Shown here one piece after another: positions 18,849 to 29,113 of a DNA stretch of 64,000 nt. How positions within the stretch are numbered: the stretch's first letter is position 1; each line of letters starts with the position of its first letter. This DNA is from Phyllobacterium myrsinacearum (GTDB lineage: Bacteria > Pseudomonadota > Alphaproteobacteria > Rhizobiales > Rhizobiaceae): NCBI RefSeq assembly GCF_014138285.1, contig NZ_JACGXN010000001.1:1167314-1231313 (forward strand). Direction: 5' to 3'. Below the pieces are notes generated by a model. That model saw only the letters and a list, made by a program, of their open reading frames with translations. It was not told where the DNA came from and did no database searches. The position numbers and the translations under genes were made by a program.

Positions 18849-21659
18849 ATGAGCGCAGACCTGAAACTGGAACAGATCGTCAGTCCGACCAAACTTCACA
18901 ATCAATTTGAAGATCTGGTCAAGGCGGCAAAGAAACAAGGCGCCGCTTCCGTCAATCGCAATGACGTGCTGCAGCTCTTGAAAGAGACACTTGGTTCGGG
19001 TCGCAAGACCGCCGAGGAGATGTTGAAGAAAGACGGACGCGGCACACGCTGCTCCGTGCGCCTGTCCTATCTCATGGACCAGATCATCTCCGCGCTTTAC
19101 GACTTTGCCATCACCCACATCTACCACTCGGTCAATCCGTCCTCGGCAGAGCGCATGACCGTGGTCGCCGTCGGCGGGTACGGACGCGGCGGCCTGGCAC
19201 CGGGTTCCGACATCGATCTCCTGTTCCTCCTGCCCTACAAGCAGACGCCGTGGGGCGAACAGGTGGTCGAGTACATCCTTTACATGCTGTGGGACATGGG
19301 CCTGAAGGTCGGCCACGCCACGCGCAATCTCGACGAATCCATTCGCCAGTCGCTCGCCGACATGACGATCCGTACCAGCATTCTCGAAGCGCGCTATGTC
19401 TGCGGTAATGACGAGCTCTTCACCACGCTGGTGCGCCGCTTCGAAACGGAAGTCGTCAAGGGAACAGGACCGGCCTTCATTGAAGCCAAGCTGACTGAGC
19501 GTAACGAACGGCACCGCAAGGCGGGCGCGACGCGCTATCTGGTGGAGCCAAACGTCAAGGAAGGCAAAGGCGGCCAGCGCGATCTGCACACGCTGTTCTG
19601 GATCGCCAAATATTATTACCACGTCAAAACCAGCGACGAACTGGTCAAGCTTGGCGTGTTATCCCGCGCTGAGCACAATATTTTCCGCAAGGCCGAAGAC
19701 CTTTTATGGGCCGTGCGCTGCCATATGCACTTCTATACGGGCAAGGCGGAAGAGCGGCTGTCCTTTGACATCCAGAGCGAAATTGCGCAGCGGCTCGGCT
19801 ATACGGCCCATCCCGGCCAGCGTGATGTTGAACGCTTCATGAAGCACTACTTCCTCGTGGCAAAAGAAGTGGGCGATCTCACCCGCATCATCTGTGCGGC
19901 GCTGGAAGAAGAACAGGCAAAGCACGTTCCCGGATTCAACCGGATTTTCCTTACGTTCTCACGGCGCAAGCGCAAGTTGCCGGGTACATCGGATTTTGTC
20001 GTCGACAACCATCGCATTACGATCGCCAATGAAGGGGTTTTCCATAAGGACCCCGTCAATCTCATTCGTCTGTTTCATCTGGCGGATGTGCACGGCCTTG
20101 AGCTTCATCCCGACGCGATGCAACTGGTCACCCGTTCCCTGTCGCTGATCAAGGCGGAACTTCGCGAGAACCCTGAAGCCAACAGCCTGTTCCTTGAAAT
20201 CCTGACCTCCGAGCGCAATCCCGAACTCATCCTGCGGCGCATGAATGAATCCGGTGTGCTCGGCAAGTTTATCCCGGATTTTGGCAAGGTCGTCGCAATG
20301 ATGCAGTTCAACATGTATCATCACTATACGGTCGACGAGCATCTGCTGCGTTGCATTGCCGTGTTGTCGGAGATTGATCACGGCGACCTCAGCAATGAGC
20401 ACCCTTTGGCCAACCAGATCATGCCTGCCCTGAAAAAGGACCGGAAACTCCTCTACGTCGCCCTTTTGCTGCATGACATCGCAAAGGGCCGCCCGGAGGA
20501 TCATTCCCTTGCCGGCGCCCGCATTGCCAAGCGCGTCTGCCCGCGTCTGGGCCTCTCCAAGTCCGATACGGAAACCGTATCGTGGCTGGTTGAACAGCAT
20601 CTGACCATGAGCATGGTGGCACAATCCCGCGATCTCAATGACCGCAAGACCATCGAAGATTTTGCCGAAATCGTCCAGACACTCGACCGGATGAAACTGC
20701 TCCTGATTCTCACTGTCTGCGATATCAAGGCGGTGGGTCCGGGTGTATGGAACGGTTGGAAGGGCCAGCTATTGCGCACTCTGTTCTACGAAACAGAGCT
20801 GATGCTGACTGGCGGCTTCTCGGAAGTGTCGCGCAAGGAACGCACCGACCACGCCCGGGCGCAGCTTGAGCATGCCCTGTCATCCTGGCCGCAGGTCGAG
20901 CGCCAGTCCTATCTTGCCCTGCACTACCAGAACTATCTCCTGACAGTCAGTCTGGATGACCAGATTCGTCACGCCAATTTCGTGCGCGAATCCGACAGTT
21001 CGGAAAAGACACTGGCGACTATGGTCAAAACGCATGATTTCGAAGGCGTCACCGAAATTACGGTACTTTCGCCCGATCATCCACGCCTTCTGTCGATCAT
21101 CGCCGGAGCCTGTGCTGCCGCAGGCGCCAATATTGTCGATGCGCAGATTTTCACCACCAGTGACGGCCGGGCGCTGGATACGATCCTGATCAGCCGCGAA
21201 TTCCCGACCGATGATGACGAGCGCCGCCGCGCCATGCGGGTTGGCCGCCTGATCGAAGACGTACTTTCCGGCAAATCCTATCTGCCCGAAATGCTGGCAT
21301 CGCGCACCAAGCCAAAACGCGCGGTCAAGGCGTTCCGCATTACGCCACGCGTCGAAATCAACAACACGCTGTCAAACAAGTTCACCGTCATCGAGGTTGA
21401 GGGGCTGGACCGTCCAGGCCTGCTCTCGGAGATAACAGGCGTCATTTCCGATCTGTCACTCGACATTGCCTCGGCGCATGTGACGACGTTCGGTGAAAAG
21501 GTCATCGACGTGTTCTATGTCACCGATCTCGTCGGCCATCAGATCACCAATTCCGCCCGGCAAACACGTATCCGCAAGAAAATGCTCACCTTGTTCGGCG
21601 AAGGCGACATCACCACGGCACAGCCACAGCGGCAAAATTTCCTTTTGTCGGCAGAATAG
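18849..21659 (+). CDS. glnD: Bifunctional [protein-PII] uridylyltransferase/uridylyl-removing enzyme GlnD
   Basis: 936 residues from the ATG at 18849; a GTG two codons earlier is possible. The nucleotidyltransferase domain shows [20 protein letters not shown] (about 110-130). The HD domain (HDIAKG near 540) removes UMP. Two ACT domains at the C-terminus (about 725-800 and 835-910) sense glutamine. GlnD modifies PII (GlnB/GlnK) and so couples nitrogen status to NtrBC and glutamine synthetase. It is flanked by mutS and murJ, as in Sinorhizobium. Confidence 0.95.
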   Translation: MSADLKLEQIVSPTKLHNQFEDLVKAAKKQGAASVNRNDVLQLLKETLGSGRKTAEEMLKKDGRGTRCSVRLSYLMDQIISALYDFAITHIYHSVNPSSAERMTVVAVGGYGRGGLAPGSDIDLLFLLPYKQTPWGEQVVEYILYMLWDMGLKVGHATRNLDESIRQSLADMTIRTSILEARYVCGNDELFTTLVRRFETEVVKGTGPAFIEAKLTERNERHRKAGATRYLVEPNVKEGKGGQRDLHTLFWIAKYYYHVKTSDELVKLGVLSRAEHNIFRKAEDLLWAVRCHMHFYTGKAEERLSFDIQSEIAQRLGYTAHPGQRDVERFMKHYFLVAKEVGDLTRIICAALEEEQAKHVPGFNRIFLTFSRRKRKLPGTSDFVVDNHRITIANEGVFHKDPVNLIRLFHLADVHGLELHPDAMQLVTRSLSLIKAELRENPEANSLFLEILTSERNPELILRRMNESGVLGKFIPDFGKVVAMMQFNMYHHYTVDEHLLRCIAVLSEIDHGDLSNEHPLANQIMPALKKDRKLLYVALLLHDIAKGRPEDHSLAGARIAKRVCPRLGLSKSDTETVSWLVEQHLTMSMVAQSRDLNDRKTIEDFAEIVQTLDRMKLLLILTVCDIKAVGPGVWNGWKGQLLRTLFYETELMLTGGFSEVSRKERTDHARAQLEHALSSWPQVERQSYLALHYQNYLLTVSLDDQIRHANFVRESDSSEKTLATMVKTHDFEGVTEITVLSPDHPRLLSIIAGACAAAGANIVDAQIFTTSDGRALDTILISREFPTDDDERRRAMRVGRLIEDVLSGKSYLPEMLASRTKPKRAVKAFRITPRVEINNTLSNKFTVIEVEGLDRPGLLSEITGVISDLSLDIASAHVTTFGEKVIDVFYVTDLVGHQITNSARQTRIRKKMLTLFGEGDITTAQPQRQNFLLSAE

Positions 21660-21696
21660 GTTCAGCACCCATGTTTATTCGGAATCTGGAACAGAT

Positions 21697-23295
21697 ATGA
21701 GTCTGGTCAAAAAATTCGCGACGGTCGCCTCCGGCACCCTGATGAGCCGTGTTTTCGGGCTGACCCGCGAAATGCTGATGGCGGCAGCTCTCGGCACAGG
21801 TCCGGTGGCCGACGCGTTCAATGCCGCTTTCCGTTTTCCCAACACGTTTCGCCGGCTGTTTGCCGAAGGTGCATTCAACGCAGCCTTCGTTCCGCTGTTC
21901 GCCAAGGAGATCGAGGCGAACGGCATGGAGGGCGCAAAGCGCTTTTCCGAGGAAGTATTTGGCGTTCTCTTCACTGTCTTGATGGCACTGACCATCCTGA
22001 TGGAACTGTCGATGCCGCTGATCGTGCGCACGGTAATCGCGCCGGGCTTTCTCGACGACCCGGTTAAGTTCGGCAATACGGTATCGATGGCGATCATCAT
22101 GTTTCCCTACCTCGCCTGCATGTCGCTGGCGGCCATGATGAGCGGGATGCTGAATTCATTGCATCGCTATTTTGCCGCTGCCGTCGCTCCGGTTTTTCTC
22201 AACGTTATCCTGATCGGCGTGCTCGCCTATGCCTGGTACAAAGGTCATGACGGCATCACGATCGGCTATGGCCTCTCCTGGGGCGTCATGGCGGCCGGAT
22301 TGGTGCAATTGGCCATCGTCTGGTTTGCCGTGCGCAATGCAGGCATTTCCATCGGCTTCCGGCTGCCGCATTTCACGCCAAACGTACGGCGCCTGCTCGT
22401 GCTCGCCCTGCCCGCCGCCATCACAGGCGGCATCACCCAGATCAATCTTCTTGTGAACACCAACATTGCCTCTGGCCGCGAAGGCGCCGTGACCTCGCTC
22501 GCCAATGCGGACCGGGTCTACCAACTCCCACTCGGCGTGGTGGGCATTGCCGTTGCAACCGTGCTGCTGCCTGAGCTCGCGCGGGCTCTGCGCTCCGGCA
22601 ATCTCAAGGAAGCGGGCAGCCTGCAGAACCGTTCGGTTGAGTTCATTCTGTTTCTGACGCTGCCGGCGGCGGCGGCGCTGCTCGTCATGTCCGAGCCGAT
22701 CATCCGCCTCCTGCTGGAGCGCGGCGAATTCACCGTCGAATCGACGCGGCGCGTGTCCAACATTCTTGCAGTCTACGGCCTTGGCCTACCCGCCTTCGTG
22801 CTGATCAAGGCTTTCATTCCCGGTTTCTTTGCCCGCGAAGACACCAGAACACCCATGATCTTTGCGGCGGTTTCCGTGGTCATCAATGTCAGCATGGCGC
22901 TGACCCTGTTTCCGCTGATGGCGGAAACCGGTATTGCCACGGCCGAAGTGACGGCCGGGTGGGTCAATGCCATTCTCCTCTTCGTCACACTGGTGTGGCG
23001 GGGGCATTGGGGGCGGGATATTCCGCTGCTCACACGCATTCCACGCCTGATCTTTTCCGCGGCAGCGATGGCTCTTGTCCTGTACTACGCAATCCAATGG
23101 GCGGCGCCCTATCTCGCCTCCCATACGCCTGTGCATGTGCAGGCGCCTGTCGTCTTTGGCTTGATCCTCCTGTCGATGGTTGTCTATTTCCTGCTGGCCT
23201 TTGCCACCGGCGGGGCGAGCTTCGGCATGATCCGCCGCAATGTGAAACGTGGCTCCAAAACACCCGCCGCGCCGCCGGAGGATCCTGCAGCATGA
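21697..23295 (+). CDS. murJ: Lipid II flippase MurJ
   Basis: 532 residues from the ATG at 21697, starting MSLVKKFATVASGTLMSRVFGLTREM, typical of the MVF/MOP family. About 14 membrane helices; conserved FRRLFAEGAFNAAFVPLF near residue 50 and a basic C-terminal tail. MurJ flips lipid-linked peptidoglycan precursor to the periplasm. The frame extends upstream into glnD, but that part has no similarity. It overlaps the next gene by ATGA. Confidence 0.94.
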   Translation: MSLVKKFATVASGTLMSRVFGLTREMLMAAALGTGPVADAFNAAFRFPNTFRRLFAEGAFNAAFVPLFAKEIEANGMEGAKRFSEEVFGVLFTVLMALTILMELSMPLIVRTVIAPGFLDDPVKFGNTVSMAIIMFPYLACMSLAAMMSGMLNSLHRYFAAAVAPVFLNVILIGVLAYAWYKGHDGITIGYGLSWGVMAAGLVQLAIVWFAVRNAGISIGFRLPHFTPNVRRLLVLALPAAITGGITQINLLVNTNIASGREGAVTSLANADRVYQLPLGVVGIAVATVLLPELARALRSGNLKEAGSLQNRSVEFILFLTLPAAAALLVMSEPIIRLLLERGEFTVESTRRVSNILAVYGLGLPAFVLIKAFIPGFFAREDTRTPMIFAAVSVVINVSMALTLFPLMAETGIATAEVTAGWVNAILLFVTLVWRGHWGRDIPLLTRIPRLIFSAAAMALVLYYAIQWAAPYLASHTPVHVQAPVVFGLILLSMVVYFLLAFATGGASFGMIRRNVKRGSKTPAAPPEDPAA

Positions 23296-23678
23296 GCCGG
23301 CACATCGGCATGGTCACCCTGGTCGTCCGCGATTATGACGAAGCTATTGCGTGGTACACGGGGGTGCTCGGTTTTTCGCTGGTGAGCAATACCGCCCTGT
23401 CGCCAACGAAGCGCTGGGTTGTTGTCGCGCCTGAAAAGGATGGAGCAAAAATCCTGCTCGCGCAGGCTGACGATGATGTGCAAATGGCCAGCATCGGCAA
23501 TCAGACCGGCGGGCGGGTTGCCTTGTTTCTCCATACCGACGATTTCGCCGGGGATCACGCAGTGATGGTGAAAAGCGGCGTGCATTTTCTCGAAGAACCG
23601 CGCCATGAAGCCTATGGCAGCGTCGCGGTGTTTGAAGACCTTTACGGCAACACATGGGATCTTCTGCAGCTCAAATAG
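23292..23678 (+). CDS. VOC/glyoxalase-family protein
   Basis: 128 residues forming one vicinal-oxygen-chelate unit of two beta-alpha-beta-beta-beta modules (VTLVVRDYDEAIAWYTGVLGF, then FEDLYGNTWDLLQ). Possible metal ligands are His5 and Glu116. Family members isomerise, dioxygenate or sequester small electrophiles; the substrate is unknown. The start overlaps the murJ stop by four bases, indicating coupled translation, though no functional link is obvious. Confidence 0.82.
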   Translation: MSRHIGMVTLVVRDYDEAIAWYTGVLGFSLVSNTALSPTKRWVVVAPEKDGAKILLAQADDDVQMASIGNQTGGRVALFLHTDDFAGDHAVMVKSGVHFLEEPRHEAYGSVAVFEDLYGNTWDLLQLK

Positions 23679-23787
23679 CCTGTGCGGCCCCGATAAGACT
23701 TGAATAGAGCGCCCTGCTCTGCCAAAACCTCCTCTCCATTGCCATCGGGTCCGAACGACCCGATCCCCGAATGATCAAGGACTGTCC

Positions 23788-24867
23788 ATGAGCACGTTTG
23801 AGCCGCTCGTCTTTTCCGGTGTCCAGCCGACCGGTAATCTGCATCTCGGTAATTATCTGGGAGCAGTGCGGCGTTGGGTTGCCTTGCAGGAAAACAACAA
23901 CTGCATTTACTGCGTGGTTGACCAGCATGCCATCACGCAGGCTGTTTCCGTCTGGGGTGGTCCCGCCGAGCTGCAGCGCAACACACGTGAAGTGACTGCT
24001 GCGTTCCTTGCGGCCGGCATCGACGCCGAAAAGCATATTGTCTTCAACCAGAGCCGCGTGCGCCAGCATGCCGAGCTTGCCTGGGTATTCAATTGCATCG
24101 CGCGCATGGGCTGGCTGAACCGCATGACCCAGTTCAAGGACAAGGCAGGCAAGGACCGCGAGAACGCCTCGGTCGGCCTCTTCGCCTACCCCAACCTGAT
24201 GGCCGCCGATATCCTTGTCTATCGCGCAACCCATGTGCCGGTCGGTGAGGACCAGAAGCAGCATCTGGAATTGACGCGCGACATCGCCCAGAAGTTCAAC
24301 ACGGACTTTTCTGATCGCATTGCCGAACTCGGCCTCGGTGTCGAGACGCAGTCCGGCGACGAAACGATCCAGAGCTTCTTCCCGTTGACCGAACCTGTTA
24401 TCGGCGGTCCCGCTGCACGCGTGATGAGCCTGCGCGACGGCACGAAGAAGATGTCGAAATCCGATCCGTCTGATCTGTCGCGCATCAATCTGACCGACGA
24501 CGAGGACACGATTTCGAAGAAGATCCGCAAGGCAAAGACGGATTCCGAGCCTTTGCCATCGGATATCGAAGGTCTGAAGGAACGGCCGGAAGCCGACAAT
24601 CTCGTCGGCATCTATGCTGCCCTGACCGATACAGACAAAGAGGGCGTCATCCGGGATTTCGGCGGCCAGCAGTTCTCCGTATTCAAGCCGGCACTCGCCG
24701 ACCTTGCCGTGGCGAAGCTTGCGCCGATTGCCAGCCAGATGCGCCGCCTTTCGGCCGATACGACCTATATCGATTCTGTCCTGAAAAATGGCGGCGAGCG
24801 GGCAAGTGTGCTGGCGGAGAAGACGATGCGCAACGTGCGTGATATTGTCGGTTTTTTGCAGGACTAG
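23788..24867 (+). CDS. trpS: Tryptophanyl-tRNA synthetase
   Basis: 359 residues of a class I aminoacyl-tRNA synthetase. The HIGH-equivalent motif is GNLHLGNY near residue 17 and the KMSKS loop is KKMSKSDPS near 222. It charges tRNA-Trp. The position downstream of murJ matches rhizobial gene order. A 404-codon frame opposite is a shadow. Confidence 0.96.
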   Translation: MSTFEPLVFSGVQPTGNLHLGNYLGAVRRWVALQENNNCIYCVVDQHAITQAVSVWGGPAELQRNTREVTAAFLAAGIDAEKHIVFNQSRVRQHAELAWVFNCIARMGWLNRMTQFKDKAGKDRENASVGLFAYPNLMAADILVYRATHVPVGEDQKQHLELTRDIAQKFNTDFSDRIAELGLGVETQSGDETIQSFFPLTEPVIGGPAARVMSLRDGTKKMSKSDPSDLSRINLTDDEDTISKKIRKAKTDSEPLPSDIEGLKERPEADNLVGIYAALTDTDKEGVIRDFGGQQFSVFKPALADLAVAKLAPIASQMRRLSADTTYIDSVLKNGGERASVLAEKTMRNVRDIVGFLQD

Positions 24868-24894
24868 GATCAACAGCCAGGACAAGTTGAACAG

Positions 24895-25383
24895 ATGGTA
24901 TCAAGACGTCTCAGCCGCGAAGCTGGCCACCGCCGAAAGTTTCTGGCGGTTATCGACGAAACACCGGAGTGCGAGCGGGCGGTTGCCTATGCCTCGCGCC
25001 GTGCCAAGACCACGAATGGTGTGCTGGTCCTGCTTTTTGTCATCGACTCCGCCGATTTCCAGCAGTTTCTGGGCGTCGAGCAGATCATGCGGGCAGAAGC
25101 CGAAGAACGGGCCCATTCAACATTGAACAAGTTTGCGGCCTCAGTGCGGGAAACCATCAATATCGAATCTGAGCTTGTGGTGCGGGAAGGCATTACATCC
25201 GAACAGATCCAGAAGCTCATCGAGGAAGATCAGGACATTGCCATTCTGGTTCTGGCCGCCGGTTCCGGCAAAGATGGACCCGGACCGCTGGTTCAGGCGC
25301 TGGCCGGGCGCGAGTCCTTTTCCATTCCGGTCACCGTTGTGCCCTACAATCTTTCCAACGAGGACATTGACGCAATTACGTGA
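24895..25383 (+). CDS. Universal stress protein family (UspA-like)
   Basis: 162 residues with a single Usp fold: the N-terminal strand KFLAVIDETPECERAVAYASRRA and a C-terminal GSGKDGPGPLVQALAGRESFSIPVTVV segment. The G-x2-G-x9-G-S/T ATP loop is only partly matched (GSGKDGPGP), so ATP binding is uncertain. It lies 27 bases after trpS and probably shares its transcript. Confidence 0.85.
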   Translation: MVSRRLSREAGHRRKFLAVIDETPECERAVAYASRRAKTTNGVLVLLFVIDSADFQQFLGVEQIMRAEAEERAHSTLNKFAASVRETINIESELVVREGITSEQIQKLIEEDQDIAILVLAAGSGKDGPGPLVQALAGRESFSIPVTVVPYNLSNEDIDAIT

Positions 25384-25483
25384 TTGCACCTTGAAACCGT
25401 GATACAATCTTGCCTTGAAGAGAATGGCCGAAAGGCCTATATGCCTTTGAACAGTTCTAAACTAGAAACACGCGAGATCCGCC

Positions 25484-26062
25484 ATGTTCATTCAGACCGA
25501 AGCAACGCCCAACCCGGCGACCTTGAAATTCCTGCCCGGCAAGGTTGTGCTTGAGGAAGGCACCGCTGATTTCCGCGATGCGGCGACGGCTTCGGAAGCA
25601 TCGTTGCTTGCGGCCAAGATTTTTGCCGTTCCCGGTGTGACCGGCGTGTTCTTCGGTTACGATTTCGTGACCGTTACCAAGGCTGAAGGTCCGGAATGGC
25701 AGCATCTGAAGCCAGCCATTCTCGGCGCGATCATGGAGCACTTCATGTCCGGCGCACCTGTCATGGCCAGCGCGACATCAATTGCGGCAACAGCCCAGCT
25801 GGAAGGCGATGGCGAGTTTTTCGACACCGCAGACACCGAAATCGTCGACACGATCAAGGAACTGCTGGAGACTCGTGTGCGCCCTGCCGTTGCGCAGGAC
25901 GGCGGCGATATCACCTTCCGCGGCTTTGAGAACGGCACTGTTTACCTGCACATGAAGGGTGCCTGCTCCGGCTGCCCGTCTTCGACCGCAACGTTGAAGC
26001 ACGGTATCCAGAACCTCTTGAAGCATTTCGTGCCGGAAGTTCAGCAGGTTGAAGCGATCTAA
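25484..26062 (+). CDS. Fe-S cluster carrier NfuA-type protein
   Basis: 192 residues. The N-terminal Nfu domain (1-87) starts with the hallmark MFIQTEATPNPATLKFLPG. The C-terminal NifU domain (about 112-185) carries the cluster-binding CSGC motif in HMKGACSGCPSS. Such proteins carry a 4Fe-4S cluster to target enzymes. A strong terminator follows. Confidence 0.92.
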   Translation: MFIQTEATPNPATLKFLPGKVVLEEGTADFRDAATASEASLLAAKIFAVPGVTGVFFGYDFVTVTKAEGPEWQHLKPAILGAIMEHFMSGAPVMASATSIAATAQLEGDGEFFDTADTEIVDTIKELLETRVRPAVAQDGGDITFRGFENGTVYLHMKGACSGCPSSTATLKHGIQNLLKHFVPEVQQVEAI

Positions 26063-26087
26063 ACCGCTTTCAGAAATTGCTACAGGA

Positions 26088-26111
26088 AAGGCCGCTTGAT
26101 GCGGCCTTTTT
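26088..26111 (+). terminator. Rho-independent terminator after the Nfu gene
   Basis: AAGGCCGC-TTGAT-GCGGCCTT followed by a run of T lies 26 bases past the stop codon. It also separates this gene from the leftward toxin gene. Confidence 0.9.
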
Positions 26112-26127
26112 GTTGTCTCAGCGGCTT

Positions 26128-26544
26128 TCACTGCCAGGGATTGACAATCGCCAGTCCGCAATCGGCAAAATCCTTCACATTCCTCGTCGCCAGCTTCGCG
26201 CCTCTGGATTGCACGATGGCCGCAATCTGCGCATCGAACTGGCTGATCGATTTTCCCGCCCGGCGTCGTTCTGAAAAGATATCCGGATAGGCTGCTGCAG
26301 CTGAACCATCGAAGGACAGAATGCGATCGGCGAAATCGTCACTGAACATAAGTCTGGCCATATCTGCCAAAGCAGATTTGCGTTTTCCTTCCGAAAGCAG
26401 CGACAGGCCATACAAAATTTCCGCCTGTGTGATTGTGGTCGTGAACAATGAGACCGCAGGTTGTTCTGCGAGCCACTGCGCTACCCGCACATCAGGTTCA
26501 AGCTTCATCATTTCTGAAATAACGTTTGTATCGAGGACAATCAT
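26128..26544 (-). CDS. PIN-domain toxin (VapC/FitB-like ribonuclease)
   Basis: 138 residues of a PIN domain. The acidic metal site includes Asp5 in IVLDTNVISE, Glu42 in TQAEILYGL and Asp103 in SQFDAQIAAI, with DFADCGL near the C-terminus. Such toxins cut tRNA or rRNA when freed from the antitoxin. The start overlaps the antitoxin stop by ATGA, so the pair is translationally coupled. Confidence 0.9.
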   Translation of the reverse strand: MIVLDTNVISEMMKLEPDVRVAQWLAEQPAVSLFTTTITQAEILYGLSLLSEGKRKSALADMARLMFSDDFADRILSFDGSAAAAYPDIFSERRRAGKSISQFDAQIAAIVQSRGAKLATRNVKDFADCGLAIVNPWQ

Positions 26545-26789
26545 TCGCTGAAATCAATGGGGTTGCGGGCCGCTTCCCGCGGCGCCATGGGCAAGTCAAC
26601 ACCACCCAACGGTTTGAAGCGGCTGTGAATTGCATCGGCAAGATTGGCGGGTGCAGCGGATTCTTTTGAGAGCGCCGCCCGCAAGATATCGCGTGCCTCG
26701 TCTTCCATGGATTTGCCATGCTGCGCGGCCTGAACCCGCAGCCGTGTTTTCAGTTGTTCGTCCAGATTTCGGATCATCATGCTGGCCAT
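26541..26789 (-). CDS. Ribbon-helix-helix antitoxin (FitA/VapB-like)
   Basis: 82 residues from the ATG at 26789, six bases after a GGAG site; an in-frame ATG four codons earlier lacks one. The N-terminal RHH DNA-binding part (ASMMIRNLDEQLKTRLRVQAAQHGKSMEDEAR) matches FitA/StbC-type antitoxins. The flexible C-terminus (LPMAPREAARNPIDFSE) probably wraps the PIN active site. RHH antitoxins repress their own promoter; direct repeats just upstream are the likely operator. Confidence 0.88.
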   Translation of the reverse strand: MASMMIRNLDEQLKTRLRVQAAQHGKSMEDEARDILRAALSKESAAPANLADAIHSRFKPLGGVDLPMAPREAARNPIDFSE

Positions 26790-26804
26790 CAACATCTCCA
26801 TTCA

Positions 26805-26851
26805 TCAGTGATTGCATATTAATCAATGATTGCATTACATTCAATGATGAT
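26805..26851. promoter_or_regulatory. Three 18-bp-spaced direct repeats: candidate toxin-antitoxin operator
   Basis: TCAGTGATTGCAT (26805), TCAATGATTGCAT (26823) and TCAATGATGAT (26841) start exactly 18 bases apart, just upstream of the antitoxin start and ribosome site. The spacing is not an exact multiple of the 10.5-bp helical turn, but ribbon-helix-helix repressors commonly bind direct repeats in their own promoters. Binding is inferred, not shown. Confidence 0.6.
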
Positions 26852-26879
26852 AAATTTTCGTTGACCTTCTGAAAACACG

Positions 26880-26900
26880 CAGCCCCGCATTGCGGGGCTG
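26880..26900 (-). terminator. Hairpin at the end of the xylose transporter operon
   Basis: CAGCCCCGCA and TGCGGGGCTG form a near-perfect 10-bp stem 26 bases after the stop of the ATP-binding gene. The following T tract on the minus strand is weak, with TTTT only 5 bases on. It probably terminates the leftward operon, and may also act on rightward read-through. Confidence 0.6.
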
Positions 26901-26926
26901 TTTCGAAAGCTCTTATCTGTTGAACG

Positions 26927-27706
26927 TCAGTTCGCAGCACCCGGTCCGGGGATTGCGCCGGGCGGGCATTTGCCGAGGATGATCATGCCAAGCACTTCAT
27001 CCTCGGTAACATCGCCCACCTTGGCGGTGCCGACCACCTGACCGTTCTTCATGACGGCTACCCTGTCCGCCAGATGAAACACATCGTGGATGTCATGGCT
27101 GATCAGGAATATGCCGATGCCTTCGCTCTTCAGCTGCTTGATCAGTTCGCCTACCTGCGCGGTTTCCTGTGGCCCGAGTGCGGCTGTTGGTTCGTCCATG
27201 ATCAGGATGCGCGCATTGAACAGGATCGCCCGGGCAATCGCCACGGACTGACGCTGTCCGCCTGACAGAGCCTTCACGGGGTCCTTGAAACGCTGGAAAC
27301 GCGGGTTGAGACGACCCATCACTTCGCGCGCGCTGTGCTCCATGGCCACGTCATCAAGCGTACCCCAGGGTGTCATCAGTTCGCGGCCGAGATAGAGATT
27401 GGCGGCCGTGTCGACATTATCGGCCAGAGCCAGCGTCTGGTAGATCGTCTCAATGCCGTAACCCTTGGCATCGCGCGGGTTGCTGATCGAAGCTTCCTCG
27501 CCATTGACCTTGATCGTGCCGCTATCCCGCTTGTAAGCGCCAGACAGGATTTTGATCAGCGTCGATTTCCCTGCCCCGTTGTGGCCGAGCAGGGCCACGA
27601 CTTCGCCGGGGTAGAGATTGACGGAGGCACCATCAACCGCGCGGATACCACCGAACGCAATCGAGATATTGTCCATGTCGATGAGAGGTGTCTGTGTATT
27701 GGTCAT
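26927..27706 (-). CDS. xylG: Xylose-type sugar ABC transporter ATP-binding protein
   Basis: 259 residues, one ABC ATPase: Walker [10 protein letters not shown], signature [14 protein letters not shown], Walker [14 protein letters not shown], switch ISHDIHD. E. coli XylG/RbsA have two fused ATPase domains of ~500 residues; this single-domain form is like rhizobial FrcA-type ATPases and should act as a homodimer. Third gene of xylFHG. The symbol rests on context with XylF and xylAB. Confidence 0.85.
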   Translation of the reverse strand: MTNTQTPLIDMDNISIAFGGIRAVDGASVNLYPGEVVALLGHNGAGKSTLIKILSGAYKRDSGTIKVNGEEASISNPRDAKGYGIETIYQTLALADNVDTAANLYLGRELMTPWGTLDDVAMEHSAREVMGRLNPRFQRFKDPVKALSGGQRQSVAIARAILFNARILIMDEPTAALGPQETAQVGELIKQLKSEGIGIFLISHDIHDVFHLADRVAVMKNGQVVGTAKVGDVTEDEVLGMIILGKCPPGAIPGPGAAN

Positions 27707-27719
27707 AATCTTTCCTCCC

Positions 27720-29027
27720 TCAAGCCGTGCGGCGGCGATAGACCGTGTCGAGCCAGACAGCGATCACGAGCACAATACCGACAACGATGTTTTGCAGTGG
27801 CGTATCGAGGCCAAGCAGCACCATGCCCGAACTTAACGACTGCATGAGCAGTGCGCCGATCATTGCTCCGGCAATGGTACCGACGCCACCGGCGAGCGAT
27901 GTTCCGCCAATAACAGCAGCGGCGATGGTGAGAAGCTCGTCGAGCGTGCCCTGCGCATTGGTTGCGGAATTGAGGCGCGCTGTCGAAATCGCACCGGCAA
28001 TGGCGCAAAGAATACCCATGATGATGAAAATCTTCATGGTGACCCAGCGCGTGTTGATGCCTGCAAGATCGGCAGCTTCTGGATTGCCCCCCATGGCGAA
28101 GACATAGCGGCCAAAGCGGGTACGCGTGGTTACGAATGTCATGATGATACCGGTGGCAACAGCGATCAGAACCGGAATGGCGATGCCATAGGAGATGAAC
28201 AGACCTCCATCGGGAATGGCAATGTTGTTGGTCTCCGCATATTTGCGCACGATGCCGATGGGCCAGTAGTAGGCGTCGGCCAGCGCCACGGCGCCCAGCA
28301 CGAGACCGCAACTGATGGCAGCCATGAACACTTCCGCCCAAACCGGACGGCGCGGGAAGTTGAACCGCTTACGCTGACGGCGGCTGTTGACCACCATGAT
28401 GATGATGGCAATGCAGGCGATGACGCCGACAACCCAGCTCCATGTGGCACCGATCGACCCTTCGGGGCCGCCACCCATGAGGCGGAAGGTCGAGTCCATC
28501 GGCGCAACCGTGCGGCCCGATGTGACCAGCCATGCAGCACCGCGCCAGACGAGAAGGCCGCCAAGGGTAACAATAAACGCGGGAACGCCGAGAAAGGCGA
28601 TGACAAATCCTTGAAAGCCACCGATGACAGCACCGACGATGATACCGGCGACGAGCGCTACGATCCAGGTTGCAGGATGCTCAAAACCGATGAGCTGCGG
28701 CAGAATTTCCGCCTGCAGCACACCCATGACCATGCCGACAAAGCCGAGGATGGAGCCAACCGAAAGATCGATGTTGCGGGTGACGATGATCAGCACCATG
28801 CCTGTCGCCATAACGGCAATGGACGATGTCTGCACCGAGAGATTCCACAGATTGCGTGGTGTGAGGAACTGGCCGCCGGAGAAAATCTGGAATGCAACCC
28901 AGATGATAACCAGTGCACCGACCATGCCAAGAAGGCGGGTATCAAGCTCGGTGGCCTTGAAAAATCGGGCAACAAAGCCCAGTTCGGAGGCACGGGCCCG
29001 GTCAATACTGACTGCCGGATCACTCAT
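27720..29027 (-). CDS. xylH: Xylose-type sugar ABC transporter permease
   Basis: 435 residues with about ten membrane helices of the BPD_transp_2 (ribose/xylose) family. The conserved [15 protein letters not shown] and [15 protein letters not shown] segments are present; the latter is the ATPase-contacting loop. It is longer than RbsC because of a loop and extra helices around 205-290, as in XylH. It lies between xylF and the ATPase gene. Confidence 0.88.
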   Translation of the reverse strand: MSDPAVSIDRARASELGFVARFFKATELDTRLLGMVGALVIIWVAFQIFSGGQFLTPRNLWNLSVQTSSIAVMATGMVLIIVTRNIDLSVGSILGFVGMVMGVLQAEILPQLIGFEHPATWIVALVAGIIVGAVIGGFQGFVIAFLGVPAFIVTLGGLLVWRGAAWLVTSGRTVAPMDSTFRLMGGGPEGSIGATWSWVVGVIACIAIIIMVVNSRRQRKRFNFPRRPVWAEVFMAAISCGLVLGAVALADAYYWPIGIVRKYAETNNIAIPDGGLFISYGIAIPVLIAVATGIIMTFVTTRTRFGRYVFAMGGNPEAADLAGINTRWVTMKIFIIMGILCAIAGAISTARLNSATNAQGTLDELLTIAAAVIGGTSLAGGVGTIAGAMIGALLMQSLSSGMVLLGLDTPLQNIVVGIVLVIAVWLDTVYRRRTA

Positions 29028-29053
29028 TTTATTCTCCCCAGTTTCAGGTTCTT

Positions 29054-29087
29054 TTTAAAACGCCGCCGGTCCAGTGGACCAGCGGCG
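29054..29087 (-). promoter_or_regulatory. Intra-operon hairpin between xylF and xylH
   Basis: CGCCGCCGGTCCA (29061-29073) pairs with TGGACCAGCGGCG (29075-29087) with one mismatch, and TTTTAAAA follows on the minus strand. It lies directly after the xylF stop and before the xylH ribosome site. Such structures downstream of binding-protein genes commonly raise binding protein over permease by partial termination or 3'-end protection; that role is inferred. Confidence 0.6.
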
Positions 29088-29113
29088 CTCAACTCTAACA
29101 GATTATCTCAGGC

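Noticed and set aside
23671-24885. 404-codon open frame on the minus strand opposite trpS
   Set aside because: It lies entirely antisense to a clear tryptophanyl-tRNA synthetase, has a composition typical of a codon-position shadow and shows no recognisable domain.
26805-26851. Direct repeats considered as a small CRISPR array
   Set aside because: Units are 11-13 bases at 18-base steps, far too short for CRISPR repeats and spacers, and no cas gene is near.
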